Positions 1 to 11,438 of a DNA stretch of 64,000 nt are shown in pieces; position 1 is the stretch's first letter; each line of letters begins with the position of its first letter. The notes below the pieces were generated by a model. That model saw only the letters and a program-made list of their open reading frames with translations, made no database searches and was not told the DNA's origin. Origin of the DNA: Allolobophora icterica (Eukaryota > Annelida > Clitellata > Crassiclitellata > Lumbricidae); NCBI GenBank assembly GCA_963556255.1, contig OY744608.1, positions 6,018,182 through 6,082,181 of the forward strand, read 5' to 3'. A program made the translations under genes and the position numbers.

Positions 1-1760
1 AAATTACAATAATTATGCATAGGACTATTATGTGTTTTCTAGGAAATTAATTTCGAAACTACGTACGAGTTTCAAGATATATATATACATATATATTATA
101 TATATTATATATATATACCCTTCAATTAATAAATTATTAGTCGTTATTGGTTTTTTTATTGCAAATGCTCGAAATATTGCTTCATTTGAAATGCATTGCA
201 TGGTCGCTACATCATATCCATGCAAAGCAGATCTTTTTAATCAAACCATGCGTCACGTGTTGCAATCATATCTTGCTAAATGCATCCGGTTTTCCAGGCA
301 AGCAGCAATAAATGATGGACAAAAATCACAAAACTATAAACTGTCATAAAATGCTGAAATATATTCAACCGTATCCCGGTTTGGTGTCATGCACGAAATG
401 ACTCTGCAATCTTTCCCATTCGATCTTCTTCATTGCAGCAGTGTGCTTTCATAGAGTTCAACTTCTGTTTTTATTATCTAGGCCTATGTTCCAAACGTCA
501 GTATATTTGATGGATAAGTGGATTTTTGCCCTATTGCTTTCATACCGTTTCCCTGCATCGTGTCTGTATTGCGCAGTGTTTCAACTGCGATTGCAATACT
601 GTGCAAGGCTGTTACCGTCACAGGCAAACTCACTGTTAACTGCTCTAAAACGTCTCGCAAACATATTTCTATTATTTACTTCATAGTGAAACCAGAACTC
701 CTGAATCTACATTTTAAATGTGGTTTAATTGATCGACATGCAGGCTCGTAATTGTAATCATACTGTCGATGGATGACCGGACACACGTAATCCACCACCA
801 ACGAAGGACCCCTGGACGGTGGTGTTAGCGTGTACTGTGAACGCTACCACCTATCGTCGTTCCAACACTATCGACGCAGTTTAGTGCAGAAACTCCGAAC
901 CTGGTGCTATCTGTCAGCTGCGGATGAGAATCCGTTGTTTGGGTTCCACGTTTGTGCGTGCGCCCGCTTTGGCGACCCTTCCAGTTCCATGTGCATTGTT
1001 TTATTTACTGAAGAAACTTCTGTTCTTAATAAGATTTGAAGTCATTTCTGCTGTCGTGGAGAGCTCCTGTAACCAGGTCTCCTTAAAGCGGCGCTATAAT
1101 CTAAAACTGACAGTTAGGGTAACCCGGTAAACCTTCTGTGTGTGCGTTTCAAACACCAGTTCGCTACTGTTTATAAATCTATTTCAGCTACTGTAGTGGT
1201 TTACCAGCTAGATTTACAACTTAAAGTTCGGACTCCGAAGTTTCTATCCTTGATAGAGAGCGATTATCTCATTCTTGGCAAGGGGTTTCATATCTTTGGC
1301 ACTCCTTATTGTCAAAGTTTTCAATCAGTTCAGAAGACCTCGTACAATACCTAATGGAAGTATTGTGTGTAAGCTTCTGATATTTTGCCATAGTAGGCTA
1401 CTGCGCAATCCATATTTACACAATTCACAATTCGAAACCATGATGCATAAATGTACCACGCTGACTTCAAATCATAATTTGATCACACTTTTGATCAAAT
1501 TATACATTTGATCGTTGGTGTTACCGCCTATAATTACTTGTCTAAAATTCGATATTTTTTGCGTATCTTATTTCAGAAACTCGCATCAATGACTCATTTT
1601 AAAAATAGAAACAGGAGCCATGTTTTGAATGAGCTTCAAGATTTAGGCCTTTTTTCTTGCACTATTATTGTGAACGTCTCAATGTTGCTTAGAAATTGTT
1701 ATCAGTGCAAGGGAAAACCACATGTAGCTGCTAAAAATGTTCCTTTTGAGTTCAAGGTGG
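1..1760. other. AT-rich non-coding stretch, no gene seen
   Basis: Only short open frames without family motifs or convincing splice pairs. A (TA)n-rich patch lies at about 77-117. I see no exon that would supply the missing first half of the Ig domain at 4556. Confidence 0.5.
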
Positions 1761-1761
1761 A

Positions 1762-3395
1762 ACACGGGAGCTGAATAAATGAAGCGCACGGCCTCTAACA
1801 CGGCGAGTACGGGTTCGAACCCCACACGGTTACCATGTAGGGCAGTGGTTTTCAACCGGGGTTCCGCGGACCCCAGGGGTTCCGCGGGCGTCGGCCAGGG
1901 GTTCCGCGGCATCAGTCTTAAATTTAAAAAACACTAACTGATTTCACAAAAGGATGATCAAATAACAGAATTCTTCACTGCTTTCAGGCGTTCATGCTAG
2001 ACCCAATTATTCTCTGTTTACATTATTAACATTATTACGGGAATGTATCGTTGCATTTTATATTTGCATTGCATTTTTACGTGGGTAAACGGCGGGGTAG
2101 GCTAACCAGGCGCTCTGATATAGCCAACCCTCTTGGCGTGGAATTGGTTTAATTACCCCGACCTGTTCTCGTTTGGGATAGAGGAAGAATGTGCCAACAA
2201 TAGCCCTGAATTGCTGAGATGACCTTGGGTCGAGCCGAGTGCCAACCACTTGCTCCAGTTGTGATTGCACCGTGTTTACTGACCGTCGGGTAGAACCTCG
2301 TATATACGTAGCCGGGGCGGAGGATTGGCACATACCATTACAGACGTTGCTAGGACCACTAAAGAGGACCAAGGGGAGAGAGGCAGGTACCCTAGAGTGG
2401 ACCGGAAACTGCCTGTAAGCGAATTGCTGTTGGGCCGTTGTTGCCGTGCTGTTTCGTGCAGGAAGAAATCTGCAATCCCCGACCGCCAGGGGGGAAGAAG
2501 TGGACTCACTATTGCCTACATGGAACTAGCGATGGAAGCTGTATCAAGGCACTCCGTGGACGAGTATCCCACTAGGGCCACTACCCATCAGTGCGGGAGG
2601 TACGTCTGGAGAGGGTAGTGATCAGAGACACCGCCACTCCCGTAACAGGGATACCCGGAGTGGCCACCAGGGCATGTTTTAAGAAAAATTTATCACTGCA
2701 CATGGCGAGAGCCGGAGCGCATAAAAATCAAGAAAAATTATGAATTACAATTCATTTCATGAGCAAAAAGCTGCTTCGGCCTTTCATCACTGCACATTTT
2801 GTGTATCACTGCACGTTAAAACAATCCCTGGTGGCCACCTACGTCGTGCCTTAAATGTCAAAGTGAAGAAGTTAAAAAAACTCAAGGGTGAAAGCAGTAG
2901 TGACTAGTAGGCCTATTCTCTTAAGGATAGTTCAAACTAAACAAATTTTGGAAGTTAATTACCTACAGCCCAGCGTTTCTAGAACTCTTCTATCCATCTG
3001 TCAGCATTAGTTGCCGGCAAATACAGTAAAATACATGTTGTTTACCGACAAAGTTTCCGTGCGCTACTCTAGAGTGCTAGACTAAAGTATGTTTTTATAA
3101 TAGCCTGCACCAGAGATGCAAAAAAACTTATATTGAAAGTTTAACACTCTAAACTTTAAACATTAATTATCCCAACATTACAAGTTACAATTACTTGAAT
3201 TTCTTGGGAAAATGGACGACTAAAACGCCCCGGGGTTCCGCGAGCAAATAATTGCTTGTGTAGGGTTCCGTCACTACAAAAAGGTTGAAAACCACTGATG
3301 TAGGGACTTTGAACAAGTCCTTCACTCACAGTTGCTTAGGGCCATCGATTTTGTCTAATAAATCATGTGTGCACTTCTGAACTTTGGAAGTAAGG
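1762..3395 (+). repeat. tRNA-derived SINE (family 1), split by a hAT element
   Basis: The 5' part (about 1762-1842) has a tRNA-like B box, GGGTTCGAACCCC. The SINE continues after the hAT insertion at 3306 with TTGAACAAGTCCTTCACTCA and a tail to about 3395. The same body and tail recur at 13508-13810 (+) and 20880-21060 (-). The undisrupted copy at 20.9 kb reads straight across the insertion point. No intact tRNA gene is implied. Confidence 0.6.
1843..3297. mobile_element. Non-autonomous hAT transposon, 1455 bp, 8-bp target duplication
   Basis: The ends are inverted repeats: CAGTGGTTTTCAACC on the left and GGTTGAAAACCACTG on the right. They are flanked by a perfect 8-bp duplication ATGTAGGG (1835-1842 and 3298-3305). 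The terminal sequence and TSD length are those of Charlie-type hAT elements. No transposase domain is visible. A GC-rich block (about 2075-2670), unlike the AT-rich remainder, sits inside and may be a second insertion; its ends could not be fixed. Confidence 0.9.
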
Positions 3396-4555
3396 CAATA
3401 TCAAACGCAGATGCATATCGTAATTTTCATTCACCCACTAAATTCCAATGGCTGGTTGAAGCAGGCTTTTTGTACCTGATGAACCAATGCCAGTCCCAAA
3501 TTACTCGTAGTCAATTGGGTCTTTCTAAAATTGCTCATCATACGCGATCTAATTTTGATTTGGCTTAGCTTCGACTCAGTACTACTAGCACACATAATGG
3601 TTCCTCGGACTTAAAATGGCGGTCACATTGCTTGGAACGTATCTCACGACAGGAAAAATGACGTCGCGATCAAAATTGATCGAAGGGCAAGAGATTATTG
3701 GAGCGATAACCAAATCCCATGACAGGAACATTCGAAATCCGTTTAATTTTAACTGCCGCAATAAAATCTGTATGCCGGAGAAGAATTATGATATCAACGG
3801 TCGACCATACTGCAGCACAAAGTTCTTGTTTTATTGGCATCCCTACGTCATTGATGACGCTGAAACGCTCCTCAAATCAGCCGTGACTTTACATAAATTG
3901 AGGACCAAACGGTAATTCGGTTGACAGGTGACCTCTATGACCCGTTATTGCTATAAAGACCTAGTTTTATCTGTGACCCGAATTCCAGAATTAGGGTAGG
4001 CTGAGCGGATATAGGCCTATAGGAAGATTTCGGTGCAAATAGAAGCACAAAGGTGACATTTTGATGAAGCAATGACGTCACTTTTAGATAATATTTGTGT
4101 CAGTCACTCTGGACTTTTGAAGGATCGTCAAAGTTTAATTTGCTTAATTAGAGTTTAATTAATCAGAGTTCAATTTCATTAATTACTTTCCTTTATATGC
4201 ATCAAGTTTAAGAATGTTACTTGTGATCACTGAATCTATCAACACCTCATTGAACCCCTACCTTCTTCTCTAAATACACGCATACAGATATACATGCTTC
4301 ATGCGTACATATACATACATGAATTCATGCAAACAAACATACGCACAAACATACCCATAGATATGCAAACATACATACTTACACACCTACGTACCTCCCT
4401 ATCAACCTACATACATCATACATGCATACATAAATGAATGTATACATGCATACACACATACATACATATCAGTCTGCCTCTCTAGCAGACTTACTTGCTT
4501 ACTCAAGTATATAGGCAATTTAAATGACGGTCTAATAATAATTGTTGAATTTTAG
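3396..4555. other. Mostly non-coding; one unassigned 99-codon open frame
   Basis: An open frame at 3616-3915 (+) has three cysteines and a Tyr-Trp, and ends next to a possible donor. Its phase (2) does not fit the phase-1 Ig exon that follows, so I do not join them. At 4270-4470 there is degenerate (ATAC)n. Nothing else is recognisable. Confidence 0.35.
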
Positions 4556-4651
4556 ATATTTTGCCGGAGGATAATGGCAACTATTCGTGCGAGATCAGTG
4601 GTCCACAGAACGTCATACTTGGTCTCGTCACGCATCACTTATTTATCAGCG
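4556..4651 (+). CDS. Ig-superfamily gene, exon with second half of an Ig domain
   Basis: A 96-nt exon between acceptor TTTTAG (ends 4555) and donor GTGAGC (4652), phase 1 at both ends. It encodes LPEDNGNYSCEIS, the classic end of an Ig domain: the D-x-G-x-Y-x-C motif of strand F, followed by a G-strand-like sequence ending LVTHHLFIS. Only the second half of the domain is here; the exon with the first cysteine was not found upstream and may lie outside the window. In-domain phase-1 introns are typical of Ig genes. The next exon (5487) also starts in phase 1, and the join creates an Ala codon. Function unknown beyond extracellular adhesion or recognition, inferred from the domain. Confidence 0.7.
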
Positions 4652-4701
4652 GTGAGCAATTCAGTCACACCTGACTGATCACGAACACATCTTAACAAGT
4701 A

Positions 4702-5075
4702 GAGGAGGAGGAGGAGGAGGAGGAGGAGGAGGAGGAGGAGGAGGTGGTGGAGGAGAAGGACGAAGGAGGAGGAGGAGGAGGAGGAGGAGGAGGAGGAGGA
4801 GGAGAAGAAGAAAAGCAGACCCATAAACCATCCACAAGAGGGGAAGCGACTTCAGTCTTCTCAGCCTCAGCATACGAGGGCGGGTCGACAGTCCTCTCCC
4901 TTGACATCTCATCTCCCACCCTCAGTGTTTGGTCAGCGTCCTCATTAAAGCTGAGTTGACTTGTGGGTACAGGTGAAGTCTTAAATCTCGAAGCAAATTT
5001 CTGCCCTGGCGGGGATTTGAGCCCCGACCTCTCTTTTGACAGTCCAGCGCGCTAACATTAGGCTCTTTGCAAGCA
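4702..5075 (-). repeat. tRNA-derived SINE (family 2), minus strand, with (GGA)n tail
   Basis: The reverse complement holds a tRNA-like head (GACTGTCAAAAGAGAGGTCG, then GGGGCTCAAATCCCC as B box), followed by GCCAGGGCAGAAATTTG. The body runs towards 4800 and ends in a long (GGA)n array at 4702-4802. The same head and body recur at 49.7-50.0 kb (-) and 63.8 kb (+); bodies alone recur at 8.7-9.0 and 11.0 kb. The SINE lies in the intron between the first two Ig exons. Confidence 0.65.
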
Positions 5076-5486
5076 AGACTATTGATTACGAATACATTAA
5101 CAACAAAACTACAATGTGGTAATGGGAATGATAACTGGATATTTATACAGCGCCACATCAAGAGAGACTCATAGCGATAACGAAGGTTACCGCAATAACA
5201 ATGACCTCAAACACAACAATATGAAAGACAACAGCAATAATACAAAAAGCAACATCGACATCAGTTGGCACAAGAACGACAACAGCAAAAACAACAACGA
5301 CTATGGCAAAGACAACCTCAAAACATCAGCGAAAACTAAACAGCAGCAACACTAGCATCACTGACAACAACAACAACAAAAACCACAGCAACCACATCAG
5401 CACCAAGAACAACAGTGACAACAGCTCAAACAACGACAACGACACCGATGCCAATCGCTGTTGTTGAATTGTTGCTGCGTTGCCAG

Positions 5487-5696
5487 CTCAGGTGGACAAG
5501 ATAATTCTAACGAATCAGAACTCAACGGAACTGGCGTCGACACACCAGGCATACACGATCGAACTGACGGAGAAGGTACCTCACCCGTTGGGCTGTATCG
5601 TCCTCGGAGGATATCCTGCTCCACAGATTGACCTCTCCTTAGGTCACAAGAGACTTCTCACCGGCTTCCAATGGAGTCAACTCACGACCCTCAGCG
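5487..5696 (+). CDS. Ig-superfamily gene, first half of a second Ig domain
   Basis: A 210-nt exon (70 codons), phase 1 at both ends, with acceptor GCGTTGCCAG (ends 5486) and donor GTAGAA (5697). After about 35 residues it reads PLGCIVLGGYPAPQIDLSLG: the strand-B cysteine followed by the G-Y-P-A-P turn common in Ig sets. The usual strand-C tryptophan is not obvious; a Trp appears later (FQWSQL). The exon joins in phase to 6647, where the partner cysteine sits. The reading frame is clean and an N-x-S/T site (NQNST) is present. Confidence 0.72.
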
Positions 5697-6646
5697 GTAG
5701 AAAATGTACGACAACTCGCAATTTCTATGAAATGTCAACAGTTATGTATGTATCTTTGTATTATGTAGGCTTATGTATGTTATGGTATCTTGGAAATTTA
5801 TAAAGCGCCTCTCACAGTGCGAACTATTCAGAGGCGCTCTAAGTGTGTGAATATATGAATGAATCACTGAATGGATGACTGTTTACCAATCACAGCATAC
5901 ATGTAATTACCCACTAAACTAAAAATTATTATACCGTACTGAAATTTTAAGCTTTTCATATATGCCACATATAGATAGTCAAGATATTTCCTCAGACGAT
6001 AGATACAGCCCTTCTGTCATAGCACATTCGTATAATAATTAATATATAAATCCCGTAGCCGGGCTCATTTTTGATGACATTTTGTTATTGTAACAAGTTG
6101 CGCACATGTCAGCTTGCATTGAATAAACGAAATTGATTGATTGATTGATTGATTGAATGGATGAATGAATGAATTCGTTAGATTAAATTATAGGCGAATT
6201 ATATTATTACTGTGTATGTAGTTATGTATGTATTTTTGTATTCATGTATGTATTGATAATATATATATTATCATGTATGTATTTATCTATGTACGTATGC
6301 ATGCATGTATGTTTGTATTTATGTGCGTATGTATATTTGAATTAATTCATTCATTCATTTATTCATTAATTCGTTCATTCAGCCGTTCGTTCATTCATTC
6401 ATTCATTCATTCATTAAAACAAATATTCTTATGTTCATTCAGTCATTCATTCATCTTAAGAAATTCATTCATGCATTCATTCATCATTATTCTATACATT
6501 CATCTATTCATATTTAAACATTCATTCATTCATTCATTAATCCATTCTTCCATTCAATCATCTTTAAAATTTATTCATTCATTCATGCATCTTTAGACAT
6601 TCACTTAAACATTCATTCATTCATTCCGTCATTCATCTCCTGTTAG
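5697..6646. repeat. Intron with LINE-type tail and tetranucleotide arrays
   Basis: A reverse-oriented TTTATAAAGCGCC tail motif lies at about 5796-5808. A + strand LINE/SINE-like end at about 6050-6160 finishes in AATAAACGAAATTGATTGATTG. The rest (6200-6640) is (ATGT)n, (ATTC)n and related tetranucleotides up to the splice acceptor at 6646. No coding sequence. Confidence 0.6.
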
Positions 6647-6790
6647 GTCTTCGGACAGTGTACTATACGACATCTCGATGGAACAGTCAATTCGAAGCGA
6701 CTGCTGAGCTCGATGGTTCTCATGTTAAGTGCGTCGTCAAAGTCGTTGGTCTCTCCACGAACACAACGCTTGCCAAGCTATCCGTCTCAT
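6647..6790 (+). CDS. Ig-superfamily gene, second half of the second Ig domain
   Basis: A 144-nt exon (48 codons), phase 1 to phase 1, with acceptor CTCCTGTTAG and donor GTAAGT (6791). It encodes FEATAELDGSHVKCVVKVVG, which fits strands E-F with the second cysteine, then a G strand ending LAKLSVS. Joined to 5487-5696 it completes one Ig domain of about 118 residues with a phase-1 intron inside. A long tetranucleotide array follows immediately in the intron. Confidence 0.72.
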
Positions 6791-6805
6791 GTAAGTACAC
6801 GACGC

Positions 6806-6807
6806 AG

Positions 6808-6842
<35 letters not shown>

Positions 6843-7190
6843 CGATCGATCTATCTGTCTGTCTATCTATCTATCAATCAGTCTTTAAGTATATCAGTCA
6901 GTGACTCAGTAATTAATTAATTTATTTATTTATTTATTAATTCATTCATTCATTCATTCAGTCAGTCAGTCAATCTGCTAATTATTCATTCATTCATTCA
7001 TTCGTAAATTTATATAGCGCCACTTCAAGGGAACTACTCAGTCAGTCAGTCAGTCAGTCAATCTGCTAATTAGTCAACCGGTCAGTCAGTCGGTGAGTAA
7101 TTCGGTCAGTCAGTCAGTCAGTCAGTCAGTCAGTCAGTCAGTCAGTCAGTCAGTCAGTCAGTCAGTTAGTCAGTCTTCAATCTTAATCAC
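6806..7190. repeat. Compound tetranucleotide microsatellites in an Ig intron
   Basis: (AATC)n at 6806-6845, (TCTA/TCTG)n to about 6890, (ATTC)n to about 7010, and (AGTC)n with interruptions to about 7190. A reverse TTTATATAGCGCC tail motif lies at 7009-7021, suggesting that part of this grew from a retroposon tail. Confidence 0.85.
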
Positions 7191-7559
7191 TCATTCACTC
7201 ATTCAGTCCTCTTCAATTAGCTGACAAGTCTTTCAATCGACTAATTCTCAGATTCGAACAGTCGCCTTTTTCACTTCCAATCAGTCAACCAGTCATTGAA
7301 TCGGTCAACCATGGAAGTTCCATTACCGCAAATCACATGGTCGAACCACTTACGATCCATATCTTTAGTTTCTCATCACCTAGTTTCCTGCGCCCTACCT
7401 CTGCAACTCGACCAGAGATTTCGCTTCCTATGGGAGACACATGGGTCACATTATGCTTATGCCCAACAATATGTCTGAATGTTTCATGCCTCGGTCATTG
7501 CCCCTTAAATTAATCAACTTAATAAGCTTATATAAGTTAATTACTCCTACGTCAGGTAT

Positions 7560-8165
7560 TTTATCCTATAGTTTTATTACTCTCCAACGTGTGGTATAAA
7601 ACCTAATGGCGTATCAGCAAAGCTAATTTCATAAGAGGGGAAGACGAGGTGATGTGTTCTCCTGTTATGTTTGGAACGTCACAACATTAAGAGCGTTGCA
7701 TATTGCGTGGCAAAATAATTAACAGAGAAAGCTTACGCGATGTCCCTTCAGTGCTACTGAACACACTATATAAACTATGACAATAGCTAAGACGATTTCA
7801 TAAGGGGAAGCTGGGATGCATTGACGTCACTGCATTTCAAATGTGTATGATTCAATGTAGTAACACAATTAATTTCATAACAGGGAAAGATGAGGCGATT
7901 TGCTCCCCTCCAATGTTTGAGATGAATCAACACCACTGCATTTGAATGCGGAATAATATTTAACAGCATAGCAAATAAGCTTATTTTAAAAGAGGGTAAG
8001 GTGGTCCATGGTGTCCCTCCAATATGTGGGACAAAACCATTGCTTTTATGGTGTCATATAAAATGTACTAGACTAAGATAATTTCAAAAAGAACCTAATT
8101 TTAAAATAGGGTAAAGTAGGGCGATGTGTGCCCCTTCGGTGTTTTGGGACGGAACGACTCCATTG
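7560..8165. repeat. Diverged tandem repeat, unit about 110-130 bp
   Basis: Five or so related units, each with a form of 'TTTCATAAnAGGGnAAGatGAGGcGATgTG', then 'CCCcTCcaATGTTTGgGA', then a CATT-rich end (near 7628, 7797, 7876, 7985 and 8108). The units are strongly diverged. The last one runs almost to the acceptor of the exon at 8228. Confidence 0.55.
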
Positions 8166-8227
8166 CTATCGCCGTTGTAGTATGCATCCGACAATCATTT
8201 CGTTGGCTTTCATTTCGTCTCATTTAG

Positions 8228-8406
8228 TTGCTCCACGCATCTCTTGCGAAGACGCAACGGCCGTCAAGGGCATTCGGCGTAAGATGTGTGTACGGTGCGA
8301 AGTCCGGGCCAAGCCTGCCGCCAGCGCTCTCTACTGGATTACAGACAGCAACGGTACAACGGTCCGCGACGGTAAAAGCGTCGGTAACATCTCGGCGCTG
8401 AACATG
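8228..8406 (+). CDS. Ig-superfamily gene, first half of a third Ig domain
   Basis: A 179-nt exon, phase 1 at the start and phase 0 at the end; acceptor CTCATTTAG, donor GTACGT (8407). It encodes RKMCVRCEVRAKPAASALYW: strand-B cysteine(s) and the strand-C tryptophan at ordinary Ig spacing, then an N-G-T glycosylation site and an E-strand lead-in (SVGNISALNM). Two further cysteines (ISCEDA and MCVRC) may form an extra disulfide. It joins in phase 0 to 10766. The intron holds a hAT element, a SINE body and a (GAT)n array. Confidence 0.72.
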
Positions 8407-8719
8407 GTACGTCGGTCGCAGACGGTCGGGGAGTGTGGTCTTTATTTGGGGTCGTAGATAAGAGTAAATGGAAGACGAGAGGGAACGAGCAGGGAACACG
8501 GTGGGAGGGTAGTGGATGCTTTCGTTTAATGGATCTGTTGTTGACTTGCGTGCGAGGCTGGATGGAACCCAGACTCGATGCAATTTGGTATTATCTGCGT
8601 GGATGTTGCGCTTTCTGCATCGGGTAAATGGCGCGAGACCACCTAGAATTGATGGTCGGACAAGACGGTGTGTTTATCGAACGTTGATTACGTGCTTCTA
8701 CCAGTGATAGTCCTCTGAG

Positions 8720-8985
8720 CCCTGGTCCAGGGATTTAATGTTCTTCTGGCCGAAGCGGGTGCCTGGCTTCGTCAAGTTAACGACCCTCGCTGATTTTATG
8801 GCTGAAGGGAGAACTGACGTACCGAGTCTCGAACCGTTGACGCAGTGGTGAAAGTGAGACGCTGACACCAACCAAATTTAATCACCTGTTGGTGGAAAGA
8901 TGAGACGCTGAGGGAGAGGACTGACCACCGGCCCTCATATGCCGAGTCTAAGAAAACTAATTCGCTAACACTTCATATGGATCCA
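8720..8985 (+). repeat. SINE family 2 body, diverged
   Basis: Contains GGTGGAAAGATGAGACGCTG, AGGGAGAGGACTG and ATGCCGAGTCTAAGAAAACT, followed by GCTAACACTTCATATGG. These match in order the bodies at 10.98 kb and (reverse) 49.7-49.85 kb. The tRNA-like head is weak (CGAACCGTTGACGCAGTGG). Intronic. Confidence 0.5.
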
Positions 8986-9422
8986 GGGATGCCTCTCAGG
9001 CCACCTTTTCTAAGAACTCAACGACCTTTGCAAATTGTGGGGTTTCTTGTACAACACAGTTCAAAGCAATACAACTGAAACTGGTGGTGTCTTTAAAGCA
9101 TCTCATCAGTGGAACAAGGATCATTACCAACAATTGTTGTACTTTAGAAGGTCTTTGTATCACTTGATAGCATGGTCGTCACTTTCTACGATGACGGTGG
9201 TGTCCGGTCACGAGTTCACCACCACTTTTAAAAGTGGTGGTCACAGTCACCATCACTTGTTTGGCCCCCGTGCCGTTTAGAAAGTTCTGACATTTCTTTG
9301 GACGCCAATGATTCACAAGTGACTGTTGTTTACCTCTATTTCGATCTCGGTGTTGTCAGCATGTTTACAGCTGTGAAACAGAATATCAACATGTACTTTG
9401 TTATCAGCGAGTGACCTTAAAC

Positions 9423-10204
9423 CAGGGGTTCCCAACCAGAGGTGCACGCACCCCCAGGTGGTGCGAGATGGCATTTCAGGGGGTGCGAGAAAGAGTACGT
9501 AAACTTTTTTATCGGCTGATAGAAAATCCGTCATGTTTATACAAATGTCACGAAATTAACTCATTACAAAAATTGTTTGCATTGAAGGTGAGGTCACATT
9601 TATTTTATTATAACAGAACTTGATATTAATAAATGTAATAATTGTGTGTGCATGTGTGTATACTGACTGAGCAGTATTTGTATCATAATGCAACCGATGT
9701 CTTGCAGTGTGCCGCATTTATAGGTCATTATTTTTGCTTTGAGTGCAATGTCATATTGAAATTATATTTTGAAAGAAGCAATGAGCAGGAAAAATTTGTC
9801 AAAACGGGTTTTATTAAGAGGTAAATTAGCTCATATTTTTCTCTTGCTGGTTCGCAAATTAACCCTTCATTTTTCATCATGTCAAAGAAGGAAATGGAAT
9901 GATGAGTATGTGCGCTTTGGTTTCACTTGCACAACAGGAAATGATGACTTGCAAAAACCCCAGTGCATTCTTTGTAGCGTTATGAATTTATATGTGCATT
10001 TTATGCACTGAGTTAAAAGCTCATTTTTAGTTCAGTTTGTTCACCCACAGTACTGTATGAGTGTATGTGGTTCAGTCTGTGGTTACAAAATGAGAAATGT
10101 GACTTAGTCGTCTTCAAATGTGATATGACTTTTGTATACGGGGTGCGAGCGTTAATAAAATATTTCCAAGGGGTGCGAGGCATAGAAAAGGTTGGGAACC
10201 TCTG
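9423..10204 (+). mobile_element. hAT transposon remnant, 782 bp, with N-terminal transposase piece
   Basis: Termini CAGGGGTTCCCAACC on the left and GGTTGGGAACCTCTG on the right, with a perfect 8-bp target duplication CCTTAAAC (9415-9422 and 10205-10212). Inside, around 9880-9985, the frame reads KWNDEYVRFGFTC, then KPQCILC. This is the N-terminal BED-like segment of ZBED5/Charlie-type hAT transposases. The catalytic core and C terminus are missing, so this is an internally deleted copy. It lies in the Ig intron between 8406 and 10766. Confidence 0.88.
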
Positions 10205-10539
10205 CCTTAAACTGACGGAGAAAGCAAATTAAATTCGGAAATAGGGGAGTGAGGGAAGAGGGAGAGGGAGGAAACGGGAAGGGAAAAGGAAAATGGAGGT
10301 ATTGGTCACTACCACTTTGTGGCGCAAAGTCACTCCCTCGCCTAATATTGATGGCAAATATATTGTCACAAATGACAATGATGGTTCTATAATTAGACAG
10401 TGACGAAATTGGAAATGACGTCTACAGTGAAATAGACGGCGACGACAACGATGATAATGGCGACAATAGCGTCTTTCTTGATGGTGATAGTTACTCTGGT
10501 GATGATGATGATGACGAAGACTATGATAGTTATGATGAT

Positions 10540-10577
10540 GTAGATGATGATGATGATTTTGTTGTTGATGATGATAT

Positions 10578-10661
<84 letters not shown>

Positions 10662-10720
10662 CAATGATGATGGTGATGATGATGACAATGATGATGGTGA
10701 TGATAATATGACAATGTTGA
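10540..10720. repeat. (GAT)n microsatellite close to an exon
   Basis: An interrupted (GAT)n array ending about 45 nt before the acceptor of the exon at 10766. The polypyrimidine tract (GACTGTCTTTCATCTTGAAG) is short as a result. Long Asp/His/Ile open frames through the array are artefacts. Confidence 0.9.
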
Positions 10721-10765
10721 CTATAATGATGATGCTGAGTACGATGACTGTCTTTCATCTTGAAG

Positions 10766-10895
10766 GAGCGGACAGATGGTGTGATAGAGACCCATCTTTA
10801 CTTTGAAGAAGCGACTGAGGACAGTTTTCGTACCTACACCCTCGTAGCCGAAAATTCCCTTGGTCGGAGGACAAAATACGTCACCTTGAGACAAA
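10766..10895 (+). CDS. Ig-superfamily gene, second half of the third Ig domain
   Basis: A 130-nt exon, phase 0 at the start and phase 1 at the end; acceptor CATCTTGAAG, donor GTGAAG (10896). It encodes DSFRTYTLVAENSLGRRTKY, then VTLRQ: the strand-F Y-x-x-x-A-x-N-x-x-G signature and a G strand. The canonical second cysteine (Y-x-C) is replaced by Leu in YTLVAEN, so this domain lacks the normal disulfide partner. Some invertebrate Ig domains are known to lack it. Joined with 8228-8406 it completes the domain. A phase-1 exon must follow; 11439 fits. Confidence 0.7.
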
Positions 10896-10969
10896 GTGAA
10901 GATCTTACTTTCTTCTGTTTTGTCAGAGTAGGCTAGATTATTCTTTACAAATTTCTAAAGTGCTAACTG

Positions 10970-11180
10970 TACAATGTTGGTGGGAGGATGAGGCTACAAG
11001 CAAGAGAGCCGGCCATGTGCCCTCAGTGCCGAGGTTAAGAAAAATGAAGATGCTAACACTTCATGGCCATTGTTAGCTTAATGGACTTCTTCTTCCTCCT
11101 CCTCCTCCTCCTCCTCCTCCTCTCCTCCTCCTCCTCCTCCTCCTCTCCTCCTCCTCTCCTCCTCCTCCTCCTCTTCTTTC
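10970..11180 (+). repeat. SINE family 2 body with (TCC)n tail
   Basis: GGGAGGATGAGGCTACAAG, then CATGTGCCCTCAGTGCCGAG and GCTAACACTTCATGGCC, then TTAGCTTAATGGACTTCTTC running into (TCC)n. This is the same order as the other family 2 copies, with the pyrimidine array as the 3' tail. Confidence 0.6.
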
Positions 11181-11438
11181 TCTACGTTCTTCTGCTTCTT
11201 CGCTTTCTTTTCCGCATTATTTACGCTCTCAAACTGTAGGCCCTACATTTACATTATTAGTTGCACTTTCAAACAGCACAATTTCGTTCATACTATTATT
11301 TACAATCTCAAGCTGTAGCGTGTAGCTCTACGTTTACAGTTACATTATTATTTACACTCTCATTCTGTACATTTGCAGTTACATTATTATTTACATTCTC
11401 AAACTCCCTGATTCTATGTGAAAGTAATTATTTTCCAG

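Noticed and set aside
2325..2618. 97-codon frame inside the hAT element
   Set aside because: No similarity to a transposase or other family that I can see; sits in the GC-rich block, where chance frames are long.
3616..3915. Candidate first half of the Ig domain completed at 4556
   Set aside because: The only usable donor gives phase 2, whereas the next exon needs phase 1; the cysteine pattern is not Ig-like.
10229..10758. His-rich and Ile-rich minus-strand frames
   Set aside because: Translation of the (GAT)n array before the Ig exon.
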